Assembly: GCA_034189225.1 (NCBI GenBank) | Contig: JAXHVL010000026.1 | Coordinates: 1-64,000, forward strand | Direction of reading: 5' to 3' | Length of the DNA: 64,000 bases | Source: JAXHTY01 sp034189225 | Lineage (GTDB): Bacteria; Desulfobacterota; Desulfobacteria; Desulfobacterales; Desulfosudaceae | In this document: positions 25,058 through 34,149 of the stretch, piece by piece | How positions within the stretch are numbered: position 1 is the stretch's first letter | How the letters are laid out: each line of letters begins with the position of its first letter | Translations under genes and position numbers: made by a program | Notes under the pieces: generated by a model | Database searches by the model: none | What the model saw: the letters and a program-made list of their open reading frames with translations, nothing else | What the model was told of the DNA's origin: nothing

Positions 25058-26266
25058 ATGAATAAAAGATATAGCCGTCAGGTGTCTGATTCAGAGCGTT
25101 TGTGGATACTTATGGATGAATTATGTCCTCCCTATGCAAACCAGATGGTCCTGGAAGGCAAGGGGCAATTTGATATCATAAAATGGGAAAAGGCAGTGCG
25201 TGAAGCCTCAATGGCAAATCCCGGAAGTCGTTTGAAGCATAAAGGTGTGTTAAAGTACAGCAAATGGGTTGATTCGGGGAAAACACCCATGCTGCGTGTC
25301 GTCGACGGTGGTGACTGGGACGGTTTAAGTCCTGAAAATGCACCATTTCTAAAAAATAAATTATCATTGAAAACAGGCTCATCATGTGAAGTGGTCCTGG
25401 TTAAAGGGAAAAAACATGATTCGGTTATTTTTCGAACCAGCCATGCTGTCATGGATGGTTCTGGCACACAGATATGGGCAAAGGACATTTTCAGGATTCT
25501 CAGAGGTGAGGAGCCGATAGGCTCTGATTGTACCATGACAGATGCCGATCTGGCGAAAACGTTTCAGGACAGGTACAGAACCCCACTACCCGATGAACAT
25601 ATTGCACCAACCGGTAAGGCGACGAGAACCCGGCGCGGTGTTACATGGCGAAGAATAAAACTCAAGGGACATTATTCAAAAATACTTCCGAGGGTGATAC
25701 TGATTACGGCAAAGGAAGCGTGGAAGTACAGCGACGGAATTGTAAGGTTTTGTATCCCGGTTGACCTAAGACATCGAAAAGAGGGACTCAGATCAACCGG
25801 CAACCTCTCTATCGGCATTTATATTGAAGTGACAGAAGATTCAACGGTTGAGTCAATTTCAACTGATATTAAAAATCAGCTTGAAAATAAAAATGACGGG
25901 GTTTTAACCAATGGACAGATAATGTTTGAATACCTGCCTCTATGGCTGTTGAAATATAAGGCGGGTCAGATTGTTAAAAAACAGCAGAAATCCGGTTTAT
26001 ACAGCCTTTCAGGAATCATTTCCAATCTTGGCTTAATTAATCCGTCAGAGTTTACCTATGCCGGGTTTAAACCCGAAACCTGTTTTTTTATTCCTCCCGG
26101 AATAGAAGCACTTCCTTATTTTGCAACAATTTCGGGCATGGGGGGGAATCTGGAGATACTGGTGACACTACCTGAGGCTTTTGCAGAGACAATCAGGTTT
26201 GACAATATAATGGATTCATTAGAACAGGCATTTAAAAAGAGACCCGGCAAATTTTCTCAAAATTAA
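25058..26266 (+). CDS. HxxxD acyltransferase-like protein 2 (paralogue)
   Basis: 402 residues, a paralogue of the 19282-20496 product along its whole length (YSRQVSDSERLW, CPPYANQMVLEG, ASMANPGSR, GLSPENAPFL, GLRSTGNLS). The active-site motif is TSHAVMDGSG: the first His of HH is replaced by Ser, but the catalytic HxxxD remains. GCGGAGG precedes ATG 25058. The two copies are separated by a GNAT-like protein, a CapK-type enzyme and IS remnants, so an old duplication has since specialised. Cellular role unknown. Confidence 0.68.
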   Translation: MNKRYSRQVSDSERLWILMDELCPPYANQMVLEGKGQFDIIKWEKAVREASMANPGSRLKHKGVLKYSKWVDSGKTPMLRVVDGGDWDGLSPENAPFLKNKLSLKTGSSCEVVLVKGKKHDSVIFRTSHAVMDGSGTQIWAKDIFRILRGEEPIGSDCTMTDADLAKTFQDRYRTPLPDEHIAPTGKATRTRRGVTWRRIKLKGHYSKILPRVILITAKEAWKYSDGIVRFCIPVDLRHRKEGLRSTGNLSIGIYIEVTEDSTVESISTDIKNQLENKNDGVLTNGQIMFEYLPLWLLKYKAGQIVKKQQKSGLYSLSGIISNLGLINPSEFTYAGFKPETCFFIPPGIEALPYFATISGMGGNLEILVTLPEAFAETIRFDNIMDSLEQAFKKRPGKFSQN

Positions 26267-26449
26267 AGGTGCCCCCCCCCAATGTTGCAAAAGTTTTCCA
26301 TATATTACATAACATCACTTAAAATGCTGCCTATAACGTTAATTGATTAAAAGATACCTAATTGAAATTATATATAATTATCCTTCTTTGCTATATTTTT
26401 TATGCAATGTTGGGGTTGATTTTTAAAAAACAAAAAAGGGGAAATAGAG

Positions 26450-27853
26450 ATGAACAATTCAAATTTTAAGCTGTATCTTAATCTGGCGTTGGTGTCGGTT
26501 ACTGCGGTGTTGGTGGTTGCAGTTTCCGCATCATTTGCATGTGACATTGCTGTTGTTTCCGGAAAAGTGACAACAAACGGAAGGCCATTGATCTGGAAAA
26601 ACAGAGACAACTCAGTGGACTGGCATCAGCAGATGAGATATTTTGAAGCTGAGACACCCGAAGCCGGTGGATATATGATGGTTTACAATTATGATGAAAT
26701 TGCAAGAATGAATAACGGAGATAAGATTAATCCGTCCGGCGGATTAAATGCAGCCGGATTTGCCAATGCATGTACTTCTGTTTATGAGGATTTTAACCCG
26801 ATCCACGAAGCATTTAACATCAATACGGATCTGATCCGAGAATCGCTTCAAAAATGTGTCACTGTAGAAGATTTTGAAAGTCTGTTGATGAACTGGCGTG
26901 ATTTACATCCCGGCAAAGTTATCAGCGGTAATTTTGTTGTGATCGATGCCTCCGGTGGTGCGTCATTATTTGAGTGTTATACCGGAAACAATCTGTTGCT
27001 GGACATTAAATTCACAAAGTTTGATGCCAATAACGGTGAGGTTAAAGAATATGTAAATGGAGAATACGTTGTTCTTGAAGAGGCTGTTGACGATTTTATC
27101 GGATTTTATAATAGAGCGAATAATCACACTAATCCGGATTATATTACAATCAATTTTGGTGAAGAGAGAAAAATCAGAGCGACAGATATTTTAAACGATC
27201 TCGCCACAGCTGATAATTTAAATTACAGAACCGTAATGCGTGAGGTCTCTAAAGATGTTACAGGCGATCAGGTATACAACCCAGGATCGTCGGATGAACG
27301 CTACAGTACGACATATTGTATCAGCCGGAATAATACACGGTTAGGCCTTGTTGTTGATGGGGTTGAAGCCGGTGAAAATCCAGCATTAAGTACATTCTGG
27401 TGTGCACTGGGAGAACCCTCTATTGCAGTTTATGCCCCCTATTTTGTAGCAGCAGAAGAGGTCTCATATTTATCCTATATTGACGGGATTGGTCTTGACG
27501 GAACTCTGTACGATTTTAACGCAACATCCATGATGACCCGCGCTTCAAACCGGCGTGAAGCATTTGATAAACTCATATATAAAGCAAATACCGGCAATGC
27601 ATTCTTCGGGATGGATTACAAATTAATGAACAAACTAGAACTCTACAAGGTTCAGGCATGGTCGTTTGTTCTTGAGGATGATGTTCTGGATAAAACAGAG
27701 GATTACATCGACGATATGAGGGACTCCCCCGTGCTGATAACGCGGAGCAATCTGTCATTGTTTTCTAATTATTGTGTTGAATACATCTATAATAATTATC
27801 AAAAAGCCTCTTTTGATTTTTATCCATGGACGTTTATAAAGCCCTGGGAATAA
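26450..27853 (+). CDS. Exported Ntn-hydrolase (C45 / choloylglycine-hydrolase-like)
   Basis: 467 residues. A hydrophobic signal segment (residues about 9-28) ends in ASFA, and the next residue is Cys31, followed by DIAVVSGKVTTNGRPLIWKNRDNSVDW: the pattern of Ntn hydrolases whose N-terminal Cys is the nucleophile, with Arg52 and Asp53 in the expected position after it. Cleavage by signal peptidase would itself expose the catalytic Cys. Relatives cleave N-acyl amides (bile salts, penicillin V, acyl-amino acids) or transfer acyl groups. AGGGGAAA precedes ATG. Being exported, it would act outside the cytoplasm on a product of the neighbouring acyltransferases (inference). Confidence 0.72.
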   Translation: MNNSNFKLYLNLALVSVTAVLVVAVSASFACDIAVVSGKVTTNGRPLIWKNRDNSVDWHQQMRYFEAETPEAGGYMMVYNYDEIARMNNGDKINPSGGLNAAGFANACTSVYEDFNPIHEAFNINTDLIRESLQKCVTVEDFESLLMNWRDLHPGKVISGNFVVIDASGGASLFECYTGNNLLLDIKFTKFDANNGEVKEYVNGEYVVLEEAVDDFIGFYNRANNHTNPDYITINFGEERKIRATDILNDLATADNLNYRTVMREVSKDVTGDQVYNPGSSDERYSTTYCISRNNTRLGLVVDGVEAGENPALSTFWCALGEPSIAVYAPYFVAAEEVSYLSYIDGIGLDGTLYDFNATSMMTRASNRREAFDKLIYKANTGNAFFGMDYKLMNKLELYKVQAWSFVLEDDVLDKTEDYIDDMRDSPVLITRSNLSLFSNYCVEYIYNNYQKASFDFYPWTFIKPWE

Positions 27854-27975
27854 AACCCGGCGTTATAGCTTATAGCACATAAATTGATACCACTTTATTT
27901 ATTATAAGGTGAAGAATATATCAACTCATATGCGAATATCTATAAGTTGAATAGAATAAAGACTAAAAATAGTTA

Positions 27976-29025
27976 ATGGAATTCTTATCGATGGAAGTTA
28001 TTGATTCAAATATTTATAAAACGCTGATTCAGGAATCTGATTCTGACGGAGCCGAAATAACACAGGCAACCAAAAAGGGGCGTACTCGATCATGGTTTAT
28101 TTTCCTGAAAAAAATCATGCCGTGGGCCGCTGCTGTTATACTTCTGTCCTACCTGTTTTATTACATTGATATTAAAGCCTTTTTAACTGCCCTTCTAAAA
28201 GCTGATCCTGGTGCTTACTTCTTCTGGCTGATTACTTTTGGAATAACAGCATTTGTTTTAGACGTTCAAAATCTCAGGTATCTGTTTTTAAAATTTAACT
28301 ATGATGTCCCATTAAGAAAATTATTTAATATAAGGGGCGTATCCTATCTGGCAATGATTGTAAATTACACCATTGGTATTGGAAGTATCTCATTATTTCT
28401 GAAACGTGATGCAGGCATCCCTCTTTTTCGCAGTGCCTCAATTTTGCTTGTATATAATTCAGCCACTCAGAATTGTCTTGCATTTCTTACAGCTGTTGGT
28501 TTCCTGTTTTATCAGGTTCCTTCAACGATTGCAGATTCAGTATTTATCATTTCCATAAGTATTTTCTCTGTTTCAATAGTGATTATCAGCGTACTGAAAT
28601 ATTTAAATGGTAATGGAAAATTAGACAGGTTTACAGCACTTGAGATAGTGAAGGTGTTTTATGAGCTTCCATGGAAAAGTTATATTTTAATTACATTCTG
28701 GCGTTGTATTTATTACCTGAGCTTTCTGGTCTTTTTTTATTTTGCGGTTCGGGCATTCAACATGGATATTCCGATAGCAGCTATTGTGGTGTATGTACCA
28801 ATGATTCTTTTAATAATCAGCCTCCCTGTTGCCCCCTTTGGGCTGGGCACGTCGCAGGGGGCAATGATTCTTTTTTTTAAAGACTATGGCTCAGAATCGA
28901 CAATTTTTGCGTTCAGCATTGCATATTCAACATCTATAATCATTGTAAGAGGGTTGATCGGGCTTTTATTTTTGTCAAATATACCGGAATGGTTCCTGAA
29001 TATTAAAACGACTAAAGGAGAATAA
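27976..29025 (+). CDS. Flippase-like membrane protein (UPF0104 / LPG synthase TM domain)
   Basis: 349 residues with a ~45-residue polar head and about eight membrane segments starting at residue 49 (IMPWAAAVILLSYLFYYIDI). The PFGLGTSQGAMILFF motif near residue 290 matches the lysylphosphatidylglycerol synthase transmembrane / AglD family (PxxxGxxE-type position, here GTSQG). Members move or modify lipid-linked substrates. It ends one base before the capA-like start, so the two are tightly coupled. Confidence 0.75.
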   Translation: MEFLSMEVIDSNIYKTLIQESDSDGAEITQATKKGRTRSWFIFLKKIMPWAAAVILLSYLFYYIDIKAFLTALLKADPGAYFFWLITFGITAFVLDVQNLRYLFLKFNYDVPLRKLFNIRGVSYLAMIVNYTIGIGSISLFLKRDAGIPLFRSASILLVYNSATQNCLAFLTAVGFLFYQVPSTIADSVFIISISIFSVSIVIISVLKYLNGNGKLDRFTALEIVKVFYELPWKSYILITFWRCIYYLSFLVFFYFAVRAFNMDIPIAAIVVYVPMILLIISLPVAPFGLGTSQGAMILFFKDYGSESTIFAFSIAYSTSIIIVRGLIGLLFLSNIPEWFLNIKTTKGE

Positions 29026-29026
29026 A

Positions 29027-30157
29027 ATGAAAAAGTTAATATCTGTTGTTCTGGTTTTGATGCTCACCTTATCCACGGCATTTTCAATGGGGCATAAACC
29101 ATCCCCCCCCGTCGTTGCAGATGATGATTTCGTCAATGATGACAGCATACCCGGCGAAGCAATTCTGGTTTTCGGTGGTGATGTCATGCTGGATAGAAAT
29201 GTTGAAAAAGCGGTAGAGAGGTATGGTGACGGGGATTATACCTACCCCTTTCATAAGATAGCCGATTATCTGGAAAGTGCTGACCTCCTTTTTGCAAACC
29301 TTGAAAGTCAGATATCAAACAAGGGTATGATAAATATGTTTAAATCTGCCCCGTGGTTCAGGGCTGATCCGGATGCTGCGAAAGGACTCAGGGATGTCGG
29401 ATTTGATATTGTCTCTATGGCAAACAACCATGTGTTTGATTATGGGTCGGTAGGGATGAAGGACTGTTTTAAACAGCTTGATTCTGTTGGCATTAAATAT
29501 TGCGGTGCCGGTTTAACCCATGAAGATGCTTATGGCCCGGTAATTATGGACGTAAATGATATTAAGATTGCATTTCTTGCCTATACAAATCACGGGTCGC
29601 CATTATGGCAGGCAACTGCTGAGCGCTCATTGTTGAGTGAACTTCTGGAAGCCCAGGCCATTATAGGGGATGATAATAATCTTTTTCCGGAAATGGAAAA
29701 TGTTTTTGAGCAAATGATTGCCGACGATTTTACTAATGAGCTCTTTACAACCACCCCCACGTCCGGTGTTGCCTGGCTGTATATTACACAACTTGAGGCA
29801 GGCATTGCAAAAGCCCGGGAAGCAGCTGATATCGTCGTTGTCTCTTTTCATTTTGGAATGGACTACGACATGGTACCAAGCAGCGCCCAGGACCGATATG
29901 CACACCTGGCAATAGACAGAAGAGCCGATCTTGTTATCGGCCACAGCCCCCATGTGCAGCAGCCTGTTGTTAAATATAACGACGGTTATATAGCCTATTC
30001 CCTTGGCAATTTTGTTTTTGATCAGCGATCGGACTATCACCCTGACAGCACAAGAAGCATTCTTCTTGAAGTCGCCGTTAAAGATCGAAAAATTTCTGAG
30101 GTTAAAACAAAAAATATTAAAATAAATGAAGGGACATGGACCACTGAGTTTGAATAA
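29027..30157 (+). CDS. CapA-family exported metallophosphoesterase-like protein
   Basis: 376 residues. A signal peptide (KKLISVVLVLMLTLSTAFS) precedes a calcineurin-like CapA domain: ILVFGGDVMLDRNV, FANLESQIS, MANNHVFDYG, and VIGHSPHVQQPVVKYNDGYIAYSLGNFVFDQ give the metal-ligand Asp/Asn/His set. CapA of Bacillus takes part in poly-gamma-glutamate capsule formation; most relatives are uncharacterised. Codons right after the signal peptide contain a run of eight C (29103-29110), a possible slippage site. It is followed 13 bp later by the aminotransferase. Confidence 0.85.
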   Translation: MKKLISVVLVLMLTLSTAFSMGHKPSPPVVADDDFVNDDSIPGEAILVFGGDVMLDRNVEKAVERYGDGDYTYPFHKIADYLESADLLFANLESQISNKGMINMFKSAPWFRADPDAAKGLRDVGFDIVSMANNHVFDYGSVGMKDCFKQLDSVGIKYCGAGLTHEDAYGPVIMDVNDIKIAFLAYTNHGSPLWQATAERSLLSELLEAQAIIGDDNNLFPEMENVFEQMIADDFTNELFTTTPTSGVAWLYITQLEAGIAKAREAADIVVVSFHFGMDYDMVPSSAQDRYAHLAIDRRADLVIGHSPHVQQPVVKYNDGYIAYSLGNFVFDQRSDYHPDSTRSILLEVAVKDRKISEVKTKNIKINEGTWTTEFE

Positions 30158-30170
30158 GGGAAAGAACTGT

Positions 30171-31193
30171 ATGGAAACGAATCGCCGGCTGGAAAAAAAA
30201 CTGTCAGAACTGATGCCTTTAAACCATTTTCTGGCAACAGGGTTTTCAAGAAACAGTCTCTTTCTGCTGATTAAAGCATACGGCTGGGGAAAAGGGGATG
30301 AGATGATTGTTCCGGCATTTACCTGCCCGGTTATTCCGAAAACAATAGAGTTGTCAGGCATGGTCCCCGTGCCTGTTGACTCGGAAGCGGATGGGCTTAA
30401 TATTGATTCGGACCAGTTCGTCTCTTCAATTACAGAGAATACCCGTGCCGTTTATGTGGTTCATACATATGGAACGCCGGCTAACATTGACAGGATTGTT
30501 GCTGTTGCCAGGGGGAAAGGGCTTATTGTTATTGAGGATCTAGCCCATGCCCTGTTTTCAAGCTACAACGGAAAACAGCTCGGCACATTTGGCGATTTTG
30601 CAATTTTAAGTTTTACAAAAAAAATTATTAATTTTGAGGGCGGTGCCATTGGGACAGATAATACATATATTTACAGAAAAATGTCCGCACTTGCTGAAAA
30701 GTACAATGCACCTGCAAAGGTATCACAGGCTGATTTGGTCGATAAATATGTCCGGAGTCTTGGGGCATGGTGGGAATCGACTTTTTCATTACCGGCGTTA
30801 CTATTAATGAAGTTTAATGATTTTTTAAATGAGCTGATTTATAAGGGCGAATATGGAATCAGGGTTGACGATTCAAAGTTTATATCAGATCCTTTAAGCA
30901 GCAAAATTACATTGTCTCAGCTGGATATGATGAAGGCAGGAAAAAAAACGGCTAACTTTAGTCGTTATAAAGAAAAATTCAAGAATTACCTGGTGATAAT
31001 TGATGTTGACGGGGAAGGCGATAATACGTTGCCCGATTATTATACGGGTATCCCTCTTAAAAAGAGAGGGTTTTTTAAGCTTTTATCTTTTCGAACATGG
31101 CATAATATTAACCCCATAGGAAAATACCCAAGAGCCGATTATCTTTACGCAAATTATAGAATTTTTACGAAAATCATAATGTGGTTTAAATAA
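30171..31193 (+). CDS. DegT/DnrJ/EryC1/StrS-family aminotransferase
   Basis: 340 residues, fold type I PLP enzyme. Family signatures are VPAFTCPVIPKTIELSGMVPVPVD, HTYGTPANIDRIV, IEDLAHALFSSYNGKQLGTFGDFAILSFTKKI (Lys for PLP in SFTKK) and FEGGAIGT. Members form amino sugars from keto-sugars, or act on other keto substrates. At 340 residues it is a little short, and the C-terminal GIPLKKRGFFKLL region is basic and atypical. Start 30171 with AGGGAAAG upstream is preferred over 30126 inside capA. Last gene of the plus-strand set; the 223 bp after it carry only a weak CCAGCT..AGCTGG hairpin. Confidence 0.82.
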   Translation: METNRRLEKKLSELMPLNHFLATGFSRNSLFLLIKAYGWGKGDEMIVPAFTCPVIPKTIELSGMVPVPVDSEADGLNIDSDQFVSSITENTRAVYVVHTYGTPANIDRIVAVARGKGLIVIEDLAHALFSSYNGKQLGTFGDFAILSFTKKIINFEGGAIGTDNTYIYRKMSALAEKYNAPAKVSQADLVDKYVRSLGAWWESTFSLPALLLMKFNDFLNELIYKGEYGIRVDDSKFISDPLSSKITLSQLDMMKAGKKTANFSRYKEKFKNYLVIIDVDGEGDNTLPDYYTGIPLKKRGFFKLLSFRTWHNINPIGKYPRADYLYANYRIFTKIIMWFK

Positions 31194-31416
31194 AAACTTC
31201 CTCCGGCGCCCAGCTTTTAAACAGCTGGACAAATGGGATGCGATTTGTGCGAGCAATCAATCGGCTATTTACAATCTTGAAAGTTGGATAAAGCATACAC
31301 TATTGGGTGTCCACCGCCAAAATTGCAAAAACCAGACATAATCAGCTACAGAATCAGCTATTATAATGATTCATATACTTTATATATTGATAAGTGACTG
31401 ATTTAAAAACGAATAA

Positions 31417-32841
31417 TTACAGGAGATTGTTGCGATCCAACCGCCATTTGCGGTCATTGACATAAATCAAAACAAATCCCAAGGCCATCCACATAAAAAG
31501 AGAAGCAAACGGCATATACAGCAGCACCATACCACCCGTTGTTGCAATAATCGGGACCCAATCAGGACGCCGAGGCTTTGAAAGCACCTTGCATGCAAGC
31601 CAGTAATTAAGCTGCCCAAAAAGAAGCCAGGAAAAAAGAAGGGCAACAATCAACACCTCAGGCGAATGATGGCGGAGCAAAAAAATAATGATCAGGTCAA
31701 CAGCCAGTTTTAAGCCCGTAGAAAAAGTACTTAAATAGGGCTTTCCAGCGGCGACAAACACTGATGTCATAACCGGTAATATCAACCGGGAGAATTGTCC
31801 CAGCAACAGGATCGAAGCAAAAAAAGAGGCCTTTGACAATTCTTGAGAAAAAAAATAACCGATAAAAGGCTTGATTAAAATCACCAGCGGTAAAACGACC
31901 ATAAATGAGATTAGGTGCAGCCGCTTTTCCCATTTTGCGAAAAATTCTCCTGCCTGTATAATGCCTTGAGAATGCAGCGTTGTACTCATTTTCGGAAGGA
32001 TCAGGGCTTCTCCCATAGCGTTCAAGCGTGCAGGATAAAGTGTGAGTAAAAATGTAAAAGAGAGCAGTTGATAGGTACTTTCCGAGTAAACATCTTTTAG
32101 TAATATGATCGGACAATTGTCAAAAGCCAAAACGAATAGTGCGCCAATACTCAACAATAGAGAAAACCGGATGAGCTCCCGCCATGAAACGACGTTAGAC
32201 GGGCTGAATGACGGTAATGATGAACCGGTTGACATTTTTCTGTTCCAGATCACAAGAGCCAAACCATATACACACGCAGACAATAAATAACCCATTGTAA
32301 TCATACAAAAAAGTTCAGATAAAGAATCGGTCTCAACAACATAGGCCACAAAAAGAAACAGCGCGCCTATAAAAACCATCTCATATCGCTGTAACCCCCT
32401 GAAAATTGCCTGAAATAAAAGAAAAATGCCTTGAGCGACCAATAAAAAACAGGCCCAGAAAATCGTTTGAATATCAATTCCGCCACCAAAAAGTCTGAGA
32501 TAAAGCCACAATCCGATTGCGGCAAGTAACAACAAAACCATTTTAATCGTAAGCCCTTGAAAAATGAGCGTCATGCATCTATTTCTATCCTGCTGTGCCG
32601 CATATATGGCAAGATACCGCATCAACGCACCGTGAAGTCCGACCAGTGTGAACGCCAGCGCCAAATTAATACTTGCATAACAGTATGCAAAATCGCTGAA
32701 TTGCCCCGGAAAAAATGAAGCACGTCTCATCGCGATAAATTGAAACAGAAGTAAGGTGATAAAATGACCGGCGACCCAAACCAATGAACGGTAAGATGTC
32801 TTGGGTATGGTCGTCTGGCTGGCTGGATTGCTCATCATCAT
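31417..32841 (-). CDS. Wzx-type polysaccharide flippase
   Basis: 474 residues with about twelve to fourteen hydrophobic segments, MOP superfamily (polysaccharide biosynthesis/oligosaccharide flippase). It starts with three consecutive ATG codons (MMMSNPASQ); the true one is undecided. It would flip undecaprenyl-linked repeat units made by the glycosyltransferases upstream in the operon. Last gene of the minus-strand polysaccharide set, convergent with the aminotransferase gene. Confidence 0.82.
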   Translation of the reverse strand: MMMSNPASQTTIPKTSYRSLVWVAGHFITLLLFQFIAMRRASFFPGQFSDFAYCYASINLALAFTLVGLHGALMRYLAIYAAQQDRNRCMTLIFQGLTIKMVLLLLAAIGLWLYLRLFGGGIDIQTIFWACFLLVAQGIFLLFQAIFRGLQRYEMVFIGALFLFVAYVVETDSLSELFCMITMGYLLSACVYGLALVIWNRKMSTGSSLPSFSPSNVVSWRELIRFSLLLSIGALFVLAFDNCPIILLKDVYSESTYQLLSFTFLLTLYPARLNAMGEALILPKMSTTLHSQGIIQAGEFFAKWEKRLHLISFMVVLPLVILIKPFIGYFFSQELSKASFFASILLLGQFSRLILPVMTSVFVAAGKPYLSTFSTGLKLAVDLIIIFLLRHHSPEVLIVALLFSWLLFGQLNYWLACKVLSKPRRPDWVPIIATTGGMVLLYMPFASLFMWMALGFVLIYVNDRKWRLDRNNLL

Positions 32842-32922
32842 TTATGCCAAAGAAGGCTACTCGCTCCCTAAAAAAGTCATGATACAACACCTGTCAATAT
32901 TATCTAATGGCGCATATTTTTT

Positions 32923-33951
32923 TTAACGGTTCCGGTAATTTTGCTCCCATCGCCATGCAGAACGCAGCATTTCCTCCAGGGAACGTTTGGCTTTCCATCC
33001 CAATACTTGATTGGCAAAAGACGTATCACTCCAAATCTGTTCGGCATCACCAGGTCGCTGCTTTTTGATTCTGTAATTCAGGGCGATTCCGGAAACTTTT
33101 TCAAATAATCGAATAACTTCCCTTACTGAATACCCTTTACCGGTTCCCAAGTTAAAAACTTCAAAACCGGCCTGATTTTCTCCAGTTACTAAACGGTGTA
33201 TCGCCCTTAAATGAGCGTTCGCAAGATCTACTACATGAAGGTAATCACGAATACAAGTCCCGTCTGGCGTGTCATAATCATCCCCGTAGACATCAAAACA
33301 ATGTCTCACTCCGACCGCAGTCTGAGTAATACTCGGAACCAGATTATTCGGTAGCCCTAACGGCAGTTCCCCGATAAATGACGTCTCATGAGCACCTATG
33401 GGATTAAAATAGCGTAAAGAGAGGGCTTGCAAAGAAGGAGTGGCTTGGACGACATCCCGTATTATACTTTCTGATATCTGTTTTGTCTTACCATATGGAG
33501 ACGTATTGGATTTAAAAGGACTTTTTTCGGTAACTGGCAGTTCATCAGGTTGCCCGTATACAGTGCAAGAGGAGGAAAACACAAGATGGGAAATTCTGTT
33601 GATCACCATCTCTTCCAGCAGATTGATTAGGGACAGAACATTATTTCGATAATACTTTAAAGGATTGTCAACGGACTCCCTTACCGATTTAAAGGCGGCA
33701 AAATGTATCACCGCTTTGATATTTGCATGATTTTGGAAAAAAGCACTCAGCGCCTGACGGTTTTTTAAGTCAAGTTTCTCAAAGATCGGCCTTTTACCGG
33801 TAATTTTTTCTATCCCCTCCATTACATGGACTTCAGAATTTGAAAGATCGTCCACGACAATTGCTTCATACCCGTTATTTAATAATTCTACAACCGTATG
33901 AGAACCTATGTATCCAGCTCCGCCCGTTACCAGAATATGCTCTTGCGTCAT
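32923..33951 (-). CDS. galE: UDP-glucose 4-epimerase
   Basis: 342 residues, extended short-chain dehydrogenase. NAD-binding TGGAGYIGSHT at residues 7-17, catalytic Tyr/Lys in SPYGKTK (YxxxK near residue 152), Ser in FSSSCTVYG, and family signature DGTCIRDYLHVVDLANAH. It interconverts UDP-glucose and UDP-galactose (or the GlcNAc pair), feeding glycan assembly. Conserved GDAEQIWSDTSFANQVLGWKAKRS at the C-terminus is standard. It lies between the GT2 and flippase genes. Confidence 0.95.
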   Translation of the reverse strand: MTQEHILVTGGAGYIGSHTVVELLNNGYEAIVVDDLSNSEVHVMEGIEKITGKRPIFEKLDLKNRQALSAFFQNHANIKAVIHFAAFKSVRESVDNPLKYYRNNVLSLINLLEEMVINRISHLVFSSSCTVYGQPDELPVTEKSPFKSNTSPYGKTKQISESIIRDVVQATPSLQALSLRYFNPIGAHETSFIGELPLGLPNNLVPSITQTAVGVRHCFDVYGDDYDTPDGTCIRDYLHVVDLANAHLRAIHRLVTGENQAGFEVFNLGTGKGYSVREVIRLFEKVSGIALNYRIKKQRPGDAEQIWSDTSFANQVLGWKAKRSLEEMLRSAWRWEQNYRNR

Positions 33952-34149
33952 CGCCTCACCATAACTTTACACAATATTTCTAAAAAATTCTTAAGCGTTC
34001 GGTAATAACACAACAGCACAGGGTATGTACCATTTCAAGTCCGAACACTACAAGTTTATATAGTTTCCCCTCTCGCTTTAGTCACATTTTCATACCTTCG
34101 CCTCACAGTTTTTACGCTCAAACGATTTGCAAAATCGGCCGGGTGTGGC

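Noticed and set aside
31205..31230. CCAGCT..AGCTGG hairpin after the DegT gene as a terminator
   Set aside because: Only a 6-bp stem and no T-tract on either strand; too weak to call.
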